Shown here one piece after another: positions 57,441 to 64,000 of a stretch of 64,000 nt of DNA. Each line of letters begins with the position of its first letter. Positions within the stretch are counted from its first letter, which is position 1. This stretch comes from Limnothrix sp. FACHB-406. Its GTDB lineage: Bacteria; Cyanobacteriota; Cyanobacteriia; CACIAM-69d. The notes under the pieces were generated by a model. It did no database searches and was not told the DNA's origin. It saw nothing but the letters and a program-made list of their open reading frames with translations. Position numbers and translations under genes: made by a program. The stretch is taken from positions 144,972 to 208,971 of the forward strand of contig NZ_JACJSP010000007.1 in the NCBI RefSeq assembly GCF_014698235.1, given 5' to 3'.

Positions 57441-58382
57441 ATGTGTGCTGCTGCGATCGACCGAGGCCATTTGCTGACGGAACAGGCTAACCCCAACAGC
57501 GAGGCACTGGATCAACTGTCTTCCTTGGAACTGGTGGATTTGTTTAACCAGGAAGATGCCAAAACCCTGGCGGCGATCGCCCAGGCGCGGGAACCCCTGG
57601 CCCGAGCGATCGACCTCGCGGCAGTGGCCTTGGCCCAGGGCGGGCGACTGTTTTATATCGGCGCAGGCACCAGCGGCCGACTGGGAGTGCTGGATGCGTC
57701 GGAATGTCCACCCACCTTTTGCACGGATCCCGAACTGGTGCAGGGCATCATTGCCGGGGGGCCGCCAGCCCTGTTGCGCAGTTCCGAAGCCTTGGAAGAT
57801 CGAGCAGAAGATGGGGCCGCAGCCATGGCCGAGCGATCGGTGGGCGATCGGGATCTGGTGGTGGGAATCACGGCCGGCGGCACAACCCCCTACGTCCAAG
57901 GCGCGTTGATCGAAGCGGCCCACCGGGGAGCGAAAACGGTCTTTTTGGCCTGCGTCCCGATCGACCAAGTGCCGCCGCCCGGTGGTTCGGTGGATGTGGA
58001 TTTGCGATTGCTGGTGGGGCCAGAAATCTTGGCCGGTTCCACCCGGCTGAAGTCGGGAACCGTGACCAAAATGGCCCTGAATATCCTGTCCACCGGGACC
58101 ATGGTCAAGCTGGGCAAGGTCTATGGCAATCGGATGGTGGATGTGTCAGTCACCAACAGCAAGCTCCGTGATCGGGCGGTGCGCATGGTGCGCGACTTGG
58201 CCAACCTGAACCGTGCCGAGGCGGAAGATCTGCTGGATCGATCGGGCAACCGCGTCAAAACCGCCCTGTTGATGCATTGGGCCGGAGTCGATCGGCCCCA
58301 GGCAGAACAGTTCCTCACCCAAGGGGGCGGCCAACTGCGGCAAGCCTTGACCTTAGCCCAAAGCGCCAGCAGCCCCGCGTAA
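57441..58382 (+). CDS. murQ: N-acetylmuramic acid 6-phosphate etherase
   Basis: 313 residues. SIS domain with FYIGAGTSGRLGVLDASECP and the active-site region AEDGAAAM, GDRDLVVGITAGGTTPYVQG; C-terminal NSKLRDRAVRMVRDL and UBA-like end. It cleaves the lactyl ether of MurNAc-6-P to GlcNAc-6-P in peptidoglycan recycling. Together with glmS nearby it indicates active amino-sugar salvage/synthesis. Same strand as rsmE. Confidence 0.97.
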   Translation: MCAAAIDRGHLLTEQANPNSEALDQLSSLELVDLFNQEDAKTLAAIAQAREPLARAIDLAAVALAQGGRLFYIGAGTSGRLGVLDASECPPTFCTDPELVQGIIAGGPPALLRSSEALEDRAEDGAAAMAERSVGDRDLVVGITAGGTTPYVQGALIEAAHRGAKTVFLACVPIDQVPPPGGSVDVDLRLLVGPEILAGSTRLKSGTVTKMALNILSTGTMVKLGKVYGNRMVDVSVTNSKLRDRAVRMVRDLANLNRAEAEDLLDRSGNRVKTALLMHWAGVDRPQAEQFLTQGGGQLRQALTLAQSASSPA

Positions 58383-58468
58383 CGGTTCGGCAATCCCGAT
58401 CCGCCCCGGCCAAGCAACTGCGATAGGATGGGGCGTACTGCATTCCTGAACTGAGACCGGAAACCGCC

Positions 58469-59980
58469 ATGCCCCTTGCCTCCGAAAATTTGGCAACCAG
58501 CGCGATCGCCCTCGCCGCCCTTGTCATTCTCGGCTGGGGGTTTTACCGGGCCCGCCCCTTCGGCAAGCTGGGCATTCTGGCTTGGCTGCAATCGGTGGCG
58601 CTGATGTTGCCCTGGTTGGCCTTCTTTGCGCTGTTTGCGGCCGGCGTTTATCTCAACCTGGCGGGCATTTTGTTGGTGTTGGCCCTGTCCACGGGGTTAT
58701 ATATCTTCCTGGGCAACCGATTGCGGGCCGCAGCGAAGGAGTTACCGCCCCCGAACCTCTCGGCCTTGGCCCATCCGGAAACCACCCCCGATGCGGAATC
58801 GGCCGCGATCGAAGGGGCCGCCGCCCCCAAACCGCCCACGCCGCCCCTGCCCGGAATGTCGGAGGTGGTTCCCATCCCCGCTGAAGACCTGAAAACCATT
58901 CAAGGCATCTTTGGCATTGACACCTTTTTCATCACCGAAACCGTGCCCTACCAGGAAGGTGCAATCCTGAAGGGCAACCTACGCGGGGAACCGGCGAAAG
59001 TTCATGCCAACTTAAGCCAAAAACTGACAGAACGCCTGGGCGATCGCTACCGGCTGTTTTTGGTGGAAGGGCCCGACGAGCGGCCAACCTTTGTGGTGTT
59101 GCCCAGCAGCACGGATCCCAAACCCGCTTCCCTGGGGCAAAAGCTGTTTGCGGTGGCCCTGATGATCGCCACGATCACCACCTGTCTGGAGTCGGCCGGG
59201 TTGCTGCAAGGGTTTGACCTGTTCTCCACGCCCGATCGGGTGATGGATAGCCTCCCGATCGCCCTGGGGCTGCTGTCAATTTTGGGCGTTCATGAACTGG
59301 GTCACCAAATCCTGGCCCGCAAACTGAACGTCAAACTCAGCTTGCCCTACTTCCTTCCCGTTTGGCAGATTGGCTCTTTTGGGGCCTTTAACCGGTTTGA
59401 ATCTTTGCTGCCCAACCGCCAAAGCCTTTGTGATATTGCCTTGGCGGGGCCGGTGGCGGGTGGAACCCTGTCCCTGTTGCTGTTGTTGGTGGGGTTGGAG
59501 CTGTCGGGGCCGGGCAGCCCTTTCCAAATTCCCTCGGAATTTTTCCAAGGCTCCATTTTGGTCGGAACCCTAGCCAAGCTGGTGCTGGGGGCCAAGCTCC
59601 AGGATTCCTTGGTGGATATTCACCCCCTCGTGGCGATCGGGTGGTTAGGGTTGGTGATTACGGCCATTAACCTCATGCCCGCAGGCCAATTGGATGGGGG
59701 CCGCATTGTCCAAGCGATCTACGGCCGCAAAACCGCCCGCCGCACCACGATCGGGACAGTGGTGGTGTTGGCTTTGGCTTCGTTGGCCACGCCGTTGGCG
59801 CTCTATTGGGCCTTGGTGATTGCCTTTTTGGTGCGCGACTTGGAGCGGCCCGCCTTGGAAGAACTGTCGGAGCCGGACGATGCCCGCGCGGCGTTGGGAC
59901 TGTTGATGTTGTTTTTGATGGTGGCGACCCTGTTGCCCCTCACCCCCAGTCTGGCCGGGCGGTTGGGCATTGGCGGCTAG
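58469..59980 (+). CDS. Site-2 protease-family metalloprotease (EGY1-like)
   Basis: 503 residues. Two membrane segments at the N-terminus (LAALVILGWGFYRA; LMLPWLAFFALFAAGVYLN), a soluble middle (~150-220, IPAEDLKTIQGIFGIDTFF), and the M50 core: zinc motif HELGH (~275-279) in LGVHELGHQILARKLNVKLS and NLMPAGQLDGGRIVQAIYG (~400-418, Asp ligand), with GNRFESLLPNRQSL-type loop. Cyanobacterial/plastid EGY1-EGY2 branch: intramembrane protease tied to thylakoid or stress control. Substrate unknown. Confidence 0.93.
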   Translation: MPLASENLATSAIALAALVILGWGFYRARPFGKLGILAWLQSVALMLPWLAFFALFAAGVYLNLAGILLVLALSTGLYIFLGNRLRAAAKELPPPNLSALAHPETTPDAESAAIEGAAAPKPPTPPLPGMSEVVPIPAEDLKTIQGIFGIDTFFITETVPYQEGAILKGNLRGEPAKVHANLSQKLTERLGDRYRLFLVEGPDERPTFVVLPSSTDPKPASLGQKLFAVALMIATITTCLESAGLLQGFDLFSTPDRVMDSLPIALGLLSILGVHELGHQILARKLNVKLSLPYFLPVWQIGSFGAFNRFESLLPNRQSLCDIALAGPVAGGTLSLLLLLVGLELSGPGSPFQIPSEFFQGSILVGTLAKLVLGAKLQDSLVDIHPLVAIGWLGLVITAINLMPAGQLDGGRIVQAIYGRKTARRTTIGTVVVLALASLATPLALYWALVIAFLVRDLERPALEELSEPDDARAALGLLMLFLMVATLLPLTPSLAGRLGIGG

Positions 59981-60134
59981 GGCCAATCTCAAGACTTCCC
60001 AATCTCAAGACTTCGCAATCTCAAGACTTCATGGGTTTGAGCAATTCACAAGCACTTCATTGATTGAGGATTGCTGATGTGGGTTGCCGCTCTTGAAATG
60101 CTTCTCCAGAAGATCCATTCACAGGAGACCCCCT

Positions 60135-60428
60135 ATGACCCTGTTGCAACGACTGGAACGCTACACCCAAGGGCGATCGACCGAAGTTTGGATTGTCCAT
60201 GCGATCGTGGATGGCGAGCCGGATCAGGTGATGGTGTTTAAGGGCTTTTCTAGCTCCCTGATGCGCCCCACGGCTTTTGATCCGGATGTGCCGGTTTTGC
60301 CGCCCGATGCCACGATTACAGCGGTCGATCGGGCCATGGCCCCTTTCAAGCCCACGGAGCCGCGCTATCTTGACCAGGGCCTCTCGATCGACCATGTGGA
60401 TGCGCTGCTGGCGGCGGCCGATTGCTAG
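60135..60428 (+). CDS. Small conserved cyanobacterial protein (DUF7734-like)
   Basis: 97 residues from ATG 60135, with AGGAG at 60123-60127. MTLLQRLERYTQGRSTEVWI, HAIVDGEPDQVMVFKGFSSS, LMRPTAFDPDVPVLPPDATI. The KGFSSSLMRPTAFDPDVPVL block looks strongly constrained and I recall it from an uncharacterised cyanobacterial family, tentatively DUF7734. No signal or membrane span. Function unknown. Lies 154 bases after the EGY-like gene on the same strand. Confidence 0.8.
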   Translation: MTLLQRLERYTQGRSTEVWIVHAIVDGEPDQVMVFKGFSSSLMRPTAFDPDVPVLPPDATITAVDRAMAPFKPTEPRYLDQGLSIDHVDALLAAADC

Positions 60429-60541
60429 TTGTTCGGCCAGCCAACGGTTAGCCGCTGGTTTTGGAAATTAACCAGGGCCGAATAGATTCATAGTCTGAAA
60501 TTCAGAGTCTGATCGTGGCGCTTTGACAGTGAGACTGGTTT

Positions 60542-60985
60542 TCAGACTCCCCACCAGCCCAAGGTGACCAGCAGCGGTGGCACCAACAACACCACTCCCA
60601 CCAACACCGCCACGATCGCCGCCATCAACACGGCCGCCGCTGCACAGTCCTTGGCGACCTTGGCCAAGTCGTGGTAGTTCTTGCCCACGGTCAGATCCAC
60701 CACCGACTCGATCGCCGTATTTAACAACTCCAGCGCCAACACCAACCCGATCGTTAAACCCACCAAGGCCAGCTCAACCGGGGGACGCTGCAACCCCACT
60801 CCCAGCCCGATCGCCACCACCGCCACCACCGTATGGAGACGGAAATTGCGTTGAGTCAAAAACGTATGCACCAACCCCGCACCGGCATAGCGAAAGCTAA
60901 TCAGCAAATTGGGGGCAATTTTCCAAGCTTGGTCGCGGCGGGTGGCGGATGGTGAAGGTTTTTGGGGTTTCTGTGAATCGTTCAT
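60542..60985 (-). CDS. dgkA: Diacylglycerol kinase (DgkA family)
   Basis: 147 residues from ATG 60985 (a longer frame to 61093 is Arg-rich and unlikely). Three membrane helices with the family motif LELLNTAIESVVDLTVGKNY and AKDCAAAAVLMAAIVA. Gram-positive/cyanobacterial DgkA-like proteins use undecaprenol or diacylglycerol. Downstream of ybeY on the same strand (191-base gap), the frequent cyanobacterial order ybeY-dgkA. Confidence 0.93.
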   Translation of the reverse strand: MNDSQKPQKPSPSATRRDQAWKIAPNLLISFRYAGAGLVHTFLTQRNFRLHTVVAVVAIGLGVGLQRPPVELALVGLTIGLVLALELLNTAIESVVDLTVGKNYHDLAKVAKDCAAAAVLMAAIVAVLVGVVLLVPPLLVTLGWWGV

Positions 60986-61176
60986 CAAGGCTGACGACGG
61001 ATGACGGGGAAACCGGCGGGCACGCGGCGGAACATCCAAGGCGGCGCGACGGAAAACAGACAGCAGGAGTCGGCGGAATCTCAACAAGATCAAAAATTAA
61101 CAGGAGCAACCGGTCGGCGAGCCACCCATCAACCAGTCCAGGGGCGGAATTTGCCCGGAACCTGGCCGATGGATTG

Positions 61177-61812
61177 TTATCCAGCCAATAGCTTGGCGAG
61201 ATCGACCTGCGGGGTCAATCCAACCGCTTGGAGCAGGGCCGTTTGCCGATCGAGCATTTGGTTGAGTTCCGGCTCCGTGGGGTGATCCCAACCCAACAGG
61301 TGCAAGAATCCATGGGCCGCCAGCCAGGCTAACTCCGTGGTTAGGTCATGGCCCGCTTCGGTGGCTTGGCGTTGGGCCGTTTCCACGGAAATCACCACAT
61401 CGCCCAGTTCGATCGCCCAGTCCCCCAATTCTGCATCGTCCACCTCTTCGAGATCGGCAAAATCCACCTCGGGCGCTTCCCACTCCAAGGCCGCAAAGGC
61501 CAGCACATCCGTGGGTCGATCGACCTGGCGAAACTCCGAATTCAGTTGATGGATTTCCCGATCGCCCGTTAACCGCAAGCTCAGTTCCAGCGGCGGCAGT
61601 TGGCCCGCCTGATCCACCTGATCCACCAAGTAGGGCATGTCCTGGGGCGATCGGGCATCTAGCTGAGCTAACCAGGTTTCAAACCAACCTTGCCAAGTGC
61701 TATCCGCGATCGCCACGGTTAGGGGACTGTAGCCCGTTGGCTCATCCTGCACACAGACGTAAATCGGTGCGTCGTCGTCCACTTCCGCCAGCTCCATTTC
61801 AAATTCGCGCAT
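61177..61812 (-). CDS. ybeY: Endoribonuclease YbeY
   Basis: 211 residues from ATG 61812, GAGG eight bases upstream. Zinc motif HGFLHLLGWDH (~166-176) and LTGDREIHQLNSEFRQVDRP, TDVLAFAALEWE. YbeY matures 16S rRNA 3' ends. There is a longer N-terminus and an acidic insert (VDFADLEEVDDAELGDWAIE) compared with the ~155-residue bacterial core. Upstream of dgkA and 26 bases downstream of the DUF3285 gene. Confidence 0.95.
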   Translation of the reverse strand: MREFEMELAEVDDDAPIYVCVQDEPTGYSPLTVAIADSTWQGWFETWLAQLDARSPQDMPYLVDQVDQAGQLPPLELSLRLTGDREIHQLNSEFRQVDRPTDVLAFAALEWEAPEVDFADLEEVDDAELGDWAIELGDVVISVETAQRQATEAGHDLTTELAWLAAHGFLHLLGWDHPTEPELNQMLDRQTALLQAVGLTPQVDLAKLLAG

Positions 61813-61838
61813 GGTTTTGGGCCTCGGGAGAGCAGATC

Positions 61839-62015
61839 CTAGCGGGTGAGATAAGCCAAACCCACCAACGCCCCCAACAGGACGATCGTGGTGAGGGCAA
61901 AGTGCTGGAGGGATTTGCCCCCCTTGCGCACCATGTTCCGCATGGCCAACTTCACGTAGCTGGGCGGTGGTTCCGAGGGGGAAAGGTTGGGGGGCGTTTC
62001 GGTTTCGGGAGCCAT
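61839..62015 (-). CDS. DUF3285-family small membrane protein
   Basis: 58 residues from ATG 62015. PPPSYVKLAMRNMVRKGGKS, then a membrane helix (FALTTIVLLGALVGLAYLTR). The SYVKLAMRNMVRKGG-K motif is the DUF3285 signature, a cyanobacterial single-span protein of unknown function usually beside ybeY. An upstream in-frame ATG (62090) gives an unlikely extension. Confidence 0.85.
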   Translation of the reverse strand: MAPETETPPNLSPSEPPPSYVKLAMRNMVRKGGKSLQHFALTTIVLLGALVGLAYLTR

Positions 62016-62149
62016 GGAAAAACTCTGGAAAAGCTTGCGGATTGCGAAGGGATTGAATCGAGTGGCGTTGCGGGTGGCCATTGGGGTCACCGCCCCGCTC
62101 GATCGTCAATGGTACAGGAGCAAGATTGGCCGCGACCGATCGACCTCCC

Positions 62150-62875
62150 CTAAATCCATCCCCGATCGCGCCCAAATTGCATCACCAATTGATCGCCCGC
62201 CTTCAGGGACTTCACGAGCCAATCCAATTGCAATTGGGCCTGGGCTGCCGCATCCAAGGCCCAATCAGGGCGATCGGCCCGCAACCGCGTGGTCAGGTCA
62301 TAGAGGCACAGGGCCACGCTCACGGAGATGTTGAAACTTTCGCTGAAGCCAAACATCGGAATCACCGCGTAGTGATCCGCCAGTTCCAAGGCTTCTGGCG
62401 TGAGGCCCGTCAGCTCTGTGCCAAACAAAATGGCCAAGGGCCGATCGATCGGCACAGCCTGAATGGTGGTGCTGCGTTCGTGGGGCGTGGTGGCCACCAG
62501 CGTATAGCCCTTGGCTTTGAGATCTTGCAAGCAGCGGGCCGTGTTCGAGGGGGCCGGCGCGGCTTCTCGGTAGTGCCGCAGGGTTAACCAGCGATCGGCC
62601 CCAATGCTCACCCCCCGGTTCGGTGCAAACTGATTGCGCGTTTCAATCACATGCACATCTTGAATGCCGAAGCCATCGCAACTGCGCAGCACAGCACTGG
62701 CGTTGTGAGGTTGATAAAGATCCTCCAGCACCACGGTGATTTGGCGGGTGCGCTGGGCAATGACCGACTGAATGCGCCCCCAGCGATCGGGCGTGACAAA
62801 GGTGCAGAGATGATCGATCAAAGCCTGGCGATCGGTCGGGGTCAAGCGGTCAAGGTCAATGGCAGCAGCGGGCAT
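62150..62875 (-). CDS. trmH: tRNA (guanosine(18)-2'-O)-methyltransferase
   Basis: 241 residues from ATG 62875 (TTG 62881 possible). SPOUT fold motifs: EDLYQPHNASAVLRSCDGFG (Asn-x-x-Ala-x-x-Arg), RPLAILFGTELTGLTPEALE (catalytic Glu region), IPMFGFSESFNISVSVALCL. Modifies G18 in tRNA D-loops. Precedes the DUF3285-ybeY-dgkA set on the same strand (134-base gap to DUF3285). Confidence 0.95.
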   Translation of the reverse strand: MPAAAIDLDRLTPTDRQALIDHLCTFVTPDRWGRIQSVIAQRTRQITVVLEDLYQPHNASAVLRSCDGFGIQDVHVIETRNQFAPNRGVSIGADRWLTLRHYREAAPAPSNTARCLQDLKAKGYTLVATTPHERSTTIQAVPIDRPLAILFGTELTGLTPEALELADHYAVIPMFGFSESFNISVSVALCLYDLTTRLRADRPDWALDAAAQAQLQLDWLVKSLKAGDQLVMQFGRDRGWI

Positions 62876-62940
62876 GGGCAAGCGATCGGCAGAACCTGCC
62901 CATCATAAGGCGATCGCCCCCGGCTTCGGCCCTCGCTAAA

Positions 62941-63753
62941 ATGAAGTCAATCTGTGCCTATCTCCCAGAGGTCGCCATCAGCATGGTTATCAGCACTGAG
63001 GTTTCCCAGGCTTCCTCCGCTCATCGGCCGGGCGATCGTCCGGATCCAGCCCTCAACCCAAGCCCCGCCGAGCACCGAGCGATCGAACAGCAGTACCCTT
63101 CCTGTGATGGACAGCCCATGGCCGAGAACACTGAGCATTTTGACTGGATTGCCAAGTTCAAAGCCAACCTAGAACTGCTGTTTGCGCAAGATCCACAGGT
63201 GTTTGTGGCCGGCGACTTGCTTTGGTACCCCGTGGAAGGCGACCCCAAACAGCGGCAAGCCCCCGACACTATGGTTGTGTTTGGGCGGCCCAAGGGCCCG
63301 CGCAGTTCCTATTTGCAATGGCGAGAAGCGGGAATTGCGCCGCAGGTGGTGGTGGAAATTCTGTCGCCGGGCAATCGGTTTGGCGAAATGCTCAAAAAAT
63401 TTCAGTTTTACGATCGCTTTGGCGTTGAGGAATATTACCTCTACGACTATGGCCGCAATGAGTTAACCGTTTGGGTGCGATCGCCCGAAACCAGCCAACT
63501 GGCAGAAGTGGAGTTTGGGCAAACCTGGACCAGTCCCCGCACAGCGGTGCAATTCCACCTGAGCGCCGATCGATTGGCTTTGATTCGACCCGATGGCCGG
63601 CCATTTTTAAGTTTTGTGGAACTCGACCAGGAGCGTCAGGCGGCGGTGGACTTGGCCAGCCAAGAACGCCAACGGGCAGAACAGGAACGCCAACGGGCCG
63701 ATCGCCTGGCGGCCCTGCTTCGGGCCCAAGGAATTGACCCCGACCAGCTTTGA
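62941..63753 (+). CDS. Uma2-family (DUF820) putative endonuclease
   Basis: 270 residues (ATG 62941; ATG 62983 possible). Core ~55-190 is the Uma2 restriction-endonuclease-like fold: VAGDLLWYPVEGDPKQRQAP, APDTMVVFGRPKG (Asp), PQVVVEILSPGNR (Glu), EYYLYDYGRNEL. C-terminal coiled coil (QERQRAEQERQRADRLAALL). Very abundant in cyanobacteria, real function unresolved. A terminator-like hairpin and a tnpB follow on the same strand. Confidence 0.88.
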   Translation: MKSICAYLPEVAISMVISTEVSQASSAHRPGDRPDPALNPSPAEHRAIEQQYPSCDGQPMAENTEHFDWIAKFKANLELLFAQDPQVFVAGDLLWYPVEGDPKQRQAPDTMVVFGRPKGPRSSYLQWREAGIAPQVVVEILSPGNRFGEMLKKFQFYDRFGVEEYYLYDYGRNELTVWVRSPETSQLAEVEFGQTWTSPRTAVQFHLSADRLALIRPDGRPFLSFVELDQERQAAVDLASQERQRAEQERQRADRLAALLRAQGIDPDQL

Positions 63754-63770
63754 CCAAAAGAAAGGGTACA

Positions 63771-63797
63771 AGCCCCGCCCTTCTAGGGCGGCTTTTT
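63771..63797 (+). terminator. Hairpin between Uma2 gene and tnpB
   Basis: AGCC(CC)GCCCT pairs with AGGGCGGCT (9 bp, two-base bulge, TCT loop) and is followed by TTTTT. It may terminate the Uma2 gene or be part of the left end of the IS605-type element. Confidence 0.65.
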
Positions 63798-63824
63798 CGA
63801 TCAACCCCGCTTATAGTGTTAGTT

Positions 63825-64000
63825 ATGAAAGCACGATTTCGCTACCGAATTTATCCCAATCGCCTGCAAAGATTAATGCTGGTGAAGACGTTCGGTTGCG
63901 CTCGTGTGGTCTACAACGATGCAATTCGGTTGCGTCAAGACCTCTATCAGCAAGGGGAGAAAGTTAGCGATACTGAAATTCAGAAACGGGTGATTACCCA
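63825..64000 (+). mobile_element. tnpB: IS200/IS605-family tnpB, 5' end only
   Basis: ATG 63825 opens a frame that runs off the window (58 codons). The N-terminus MKARFRYRIYPNRLQ then RLMLVKTFGCARVVYND is diagnostic of TnpB/IS1341-type proteins, the RNA-guided nuclease ancestors of Cas12, which maintain IS605 elements. No tnpA is seen in the 70 bases upstream, so it may be a tnpB-only element. Completeness cannot be judged. Confidence 0.9.

Overview
The window is a piece of a cyanobacterial chromosome. It encodes photosystem II CP47 (psbB), PsbT and photosystem I PsaC, a urea ABC transporter behind a textbook NtcA promoter, an SLH-domain porin, EGY-type protease, DUF4278 and DUF3285 proteins, and it is dense in GCGATCGC/CGATCG words (the HIP1 signature of many cyanobacteria). 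Base composition is GC-rich, except for a lower-GC signalling block at about 49.4-54.1 kb and AT-rich spacers. I cannot name the genus from sequence alone.

Layout. 0-3.6 kb: end of a GH116-type glucosidase, a zinc-ribbon/pseudokinase-like/PP2C phosphatase and a small unknown protein. 3.7-7.9 kb: psbB with its own promoter and terminator, psbT, nrdR, and a slipin. 8-15.4 kb: TPR membrane protein, a basic-tailed unknown protein, a GH38 alpha-mannosidase and a TolB-like lipoprotein. 15.5-19.6 kb: a translationally coupled iron-alcohol-dehydrogenase-like/aminotransferase pair, psaC, and an HdrB-like CCG-domain protein. 20.3-22.8 kb: acpP-fabF and trmB. 23-28.5 kb: urtABCDE on the minus strand, divergent from an OprB/SLH porin (28.9-30.5 kb). 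30.7-38.5 kb: DUF4168-like protein, pentapeptide-repeat protein, double-domain SagB-like nitroreductase, PAS-GAF histidine kinase, ribbon-helix-helix protein, hemE. 39-46.4 kb: a metal-transport region with a small DUF5132-like protein, a Cys-less P1B-type ATPase, an HMA-like membrane protein, a second small membrane protein, and a split variant Feo system (GTPase, gate protein, FeoA). 46.6-54 kb: SDR protein, peptidoglycan-binding protein, response regulator and two sensor kinases. 54.2-64 kb: glmS, rsmE, murQ, EGY-like protease, a small conserved protein, dgkA, ybeY, DUF3285, trmH, a Uma2 protein and the start of an IS605-type tnpB cut by the window end.

Functional links: urea uptake is placed under nitrogen control; glmS and murQ both act on amino-sugar/cell-wall metabolism; DUF3285-ybeY-dgkA form a same-strand group; the 39-46 kb block is the best candidate for an under-described system (P-ATPase plus HMA-like and small membrane partners beside a variant Feo). 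A second theme is that many intergenic spacers carry short perfect or near-perfect tandem repeats (11, 13, 14, 23 or 28 bp), two of them being seven-copy 11-bp arrays.
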